From: an uncultured Oscillospiraceae bacterium
GTDB lineage: Bacteria > Bacillota > Clostridia > Oscillospirales > Oscillospiraceae
Assembly (NCBI GenBank): GCA_934668285.1
Contig: CAKUNB010000095.1
Span: 1 to 6,413, forward strand
Direction: 5' to 3'
Length of the DNA stretch: 6,413 nucleotides
The first letter of the stretch is position 1, and every line of letters starts with the position of its first letter. A model generated the notes under the pieces. That model saw only the letters and a program-made list of their open reading frames with translations. It did no database searches and was not told the origin of the DNA. Shown piece by piece: positions 5,427 to 6,413 of this stretch. The translations under genes were made by a program, and so were the position numbers.

Positions 5427-6413
5427 AATTCAAGCAAAAAGATGTCTGTGCGAACAGATTTCCGCCGCCGAGCAGTTTGCCACAAACCAGTGCGCCGCCG
5501 CCAATGGCCGTGATGGTAACTGCCGCAGTAGCGAGGCCTTGCAGTGCGTGGCCCCAATTTAGCTCTAGTTCATTCGCTCTCTTTGTTTCTTTTGCAGGCG
5601 CATAGACATAGGAGGCTTCTGTTTGGAATGTTATTTCCCTAACACTATAGGTAACTACACCGGTCGAAGGAGTAGTATAGCTGACCAAGTACGAAAAATC
5701 CAAATAGTTAACGATGAACTCGCCGTAAAACTTACCAGCCGCACCGGCTCGCAGCACGGTTCCGTCCTTAAGCTTGTTCCCTAAGTACTTTTCCAACTGT
5801 GGATAAGCTGTAGCTTGTGTGCCTACGGACTTGACTTCCCATGCATATCCTGTACCTATTTCGTATATGTCTACACGACCGACGGATTTGCCTGATGAAT
5901 CATAGGCGTCCTTCTCAATTTCGTAGAGGCCTCCGCCTTGCGCCCGTATATGTTCCTGTACTTTTCGATGAATCCAACCAAACTCGGAGTTAATAAACAG
6001 GAACACCCAAATCGAGATTGTGCCGTCAATGTCGATGAGGTTGGCGGGACTATTCAGGCAATAGGCAAACATGTTCATGCCGACAAAGCCTTGGCCGGTA
6101 GAGGAATAGCTATCGGCATTGAGGAAGCGTTTGAGGGTTGGGTCATAGTAGCGGGACTGCAAGTAGTAGAAGCCGGTTTCGTTGTCGTAATAGTAGCCGC
6201 GGTAGCGTAAGGGGTTGAGGTTGGCGAGGGAGTTGCTGGTTGTCTGTTTATTGATGATACTGGTTCCGGTGGAATTGGTGATGCCGATCAGCTTGCCCCA
6301 TGCGTCGTAGGTGTAGGTGGCGTAGGTTTTCTCTGTGTAGCCGGTGACGTTGCCGTCGGCATCCTTAACTGCAACCGGTCGGAAAATCTTCACCACATCA
6401 CCTTGCTGATTTA
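5425..6413 (-). CDS. RHS repeat protein, C-terminal part, with restriction-endonuclease-fold toxin tip (cassette A; 5' end outside window)
   Basis: The frame is open to the right edge, so only the last 328 residues are visible; an in-frame GTG at 6396 is internal, not the start. Visible residues about 1-118 are RHS core: a YD repeat (YTYDAWGKL), then NPLRYRGYYYD, SRYYDPTLKRFLNAD and NMFAYCLNSP, the hallmark of RHS-associated core domains. After the DIDG junction (residue about 130) comes a variable tip of about 200 residues. It holds an upstream Glu in an HRKVQEHI helix, GRVDIYE and AWEVKS (Asp181, Glu192, Lys194 of the visible part), then QLEKYL. This D-x10-ExK layout fits PD-(D/E)xK nuclease toxins (Tox-REase class), so DNA cleavage in a target cell is the inferred activity. 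A Gly/Ala-rich hydrophobic stretch lies near the C-terminus (about 292-317). An immunity-like gene follows directly. The RHS assignment is near certain and the nuclease fold is likely. Confidence 0.9.
   Translation of the reverse strand, partial: NQQGDVVKIFRPVAVKDADGNVTGYTEKTYATYTYDAWGKLIGITNSTGTSIINKQTTSNSLANLNPLRYRGYYYDNETGFYYLQSRYYDPTLKRFLNADSYSSTGQGFVGMNMFAYCLNSPANLIDIDGTISIWVFLFINSEFGWIHRKVQEHIRAQGGGLYEIEKDAYDSSGKSVGRVDIYEIGTGYAWEVKSVGTQATAYPQLEKYLGNKLKDGTVLRAGAAGKFYGEFIVNYLDFSYLVSYTTPSTGVVTYSVREITFQTEASYVYAPAKETKRANELELNWGHALQGLATAAVTITAIGGGALVCGKLLGGGNLFAQTSFCLN
6053..6413 (-). repeat. RHS core direct repeat, copy A (continues past the right edge)
   Basis: This copy aligns to B about 3074-3431, with one extra codon in the stretch between the last YD repeat and NPLRYRG. 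It diverges from B more than the B/C identical block does. Homology stops just after the NMFAYCLN motif, where the tip changes. Confidence 0.85.

Noticed and set aside
1..6413. CRISPR array, tRNA, rRNA, transposase or integrase
   Set aside because: The repeats are long protein-coding RHS cores, not short spaced repeats. No cloverleaf sequence, rRNA segment or DDE/tyrosine recombinase motif was seen on either strand.

Overview
The window reads as one minus-strand array of RHS/YD-repeat polymorphic-toxin cassettes; all supported genes run right to left. The ribosome-binding sites are Firmicutes-like (AGGAGG type, one TTG start) and the RHS core motif is intact. This suggests a Gram-positive bacterium, perhaps a gut clostridium of the Oscillospiraceae type. 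That placement is inference; no marker gene is present.

In the direction of transcription, cassette A comes first. It is the 3' end of an RHS gene that enters from the right edge (6413 to 5425). Its C-terminal tip has the acidic-ExK pattern of a restriction-endonuclease-fold toxin. A probable immunity gene follows 9 nt later (5415-4684). A GC-rich 14-bp hairpin (4592-4631) separates A from cassette B.

Cassette B (4590-2515) has about 500 residues of YD repeats and RHS core, then a different tip of about 175 residues that I cannot assign to a named family. It has no recognisable ribosome-binding site. Two small genes follow: a soluble immunity-like protein with a TTG start (2448-1987) and a two-helix membrane protein with a possible PH-like domain (1961-1491). 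A second, unrelated long hairpin (1400-1446) follows them.

Cassette C fills the rest of the window (1382 to 1). It is a third RHS core copy in open frame, ending in a third, different tip cut by the left edge.

The three copies of the RHS core are direct repeats. B and C share a block of about 570 bp that looks identical by eye (771-1342 and 3695-4266), between clearly diverged flanks. This fits recent gene conversion or duplication. The likely logic is that one upstream full-length RHS gene delivers a toxic tip. The downstream cassettes would be displaced or silent tip-plus-immunity modules, kept for immunity and swapped in by recombination through the repeated core. The general principle is known for Rhs and CDI systems. 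The points most worth checking here are the unnamed tip in B, its membrane-bound partner, the hairpins at both cassette junctions, and the hydrophobic tails on both complete tips.
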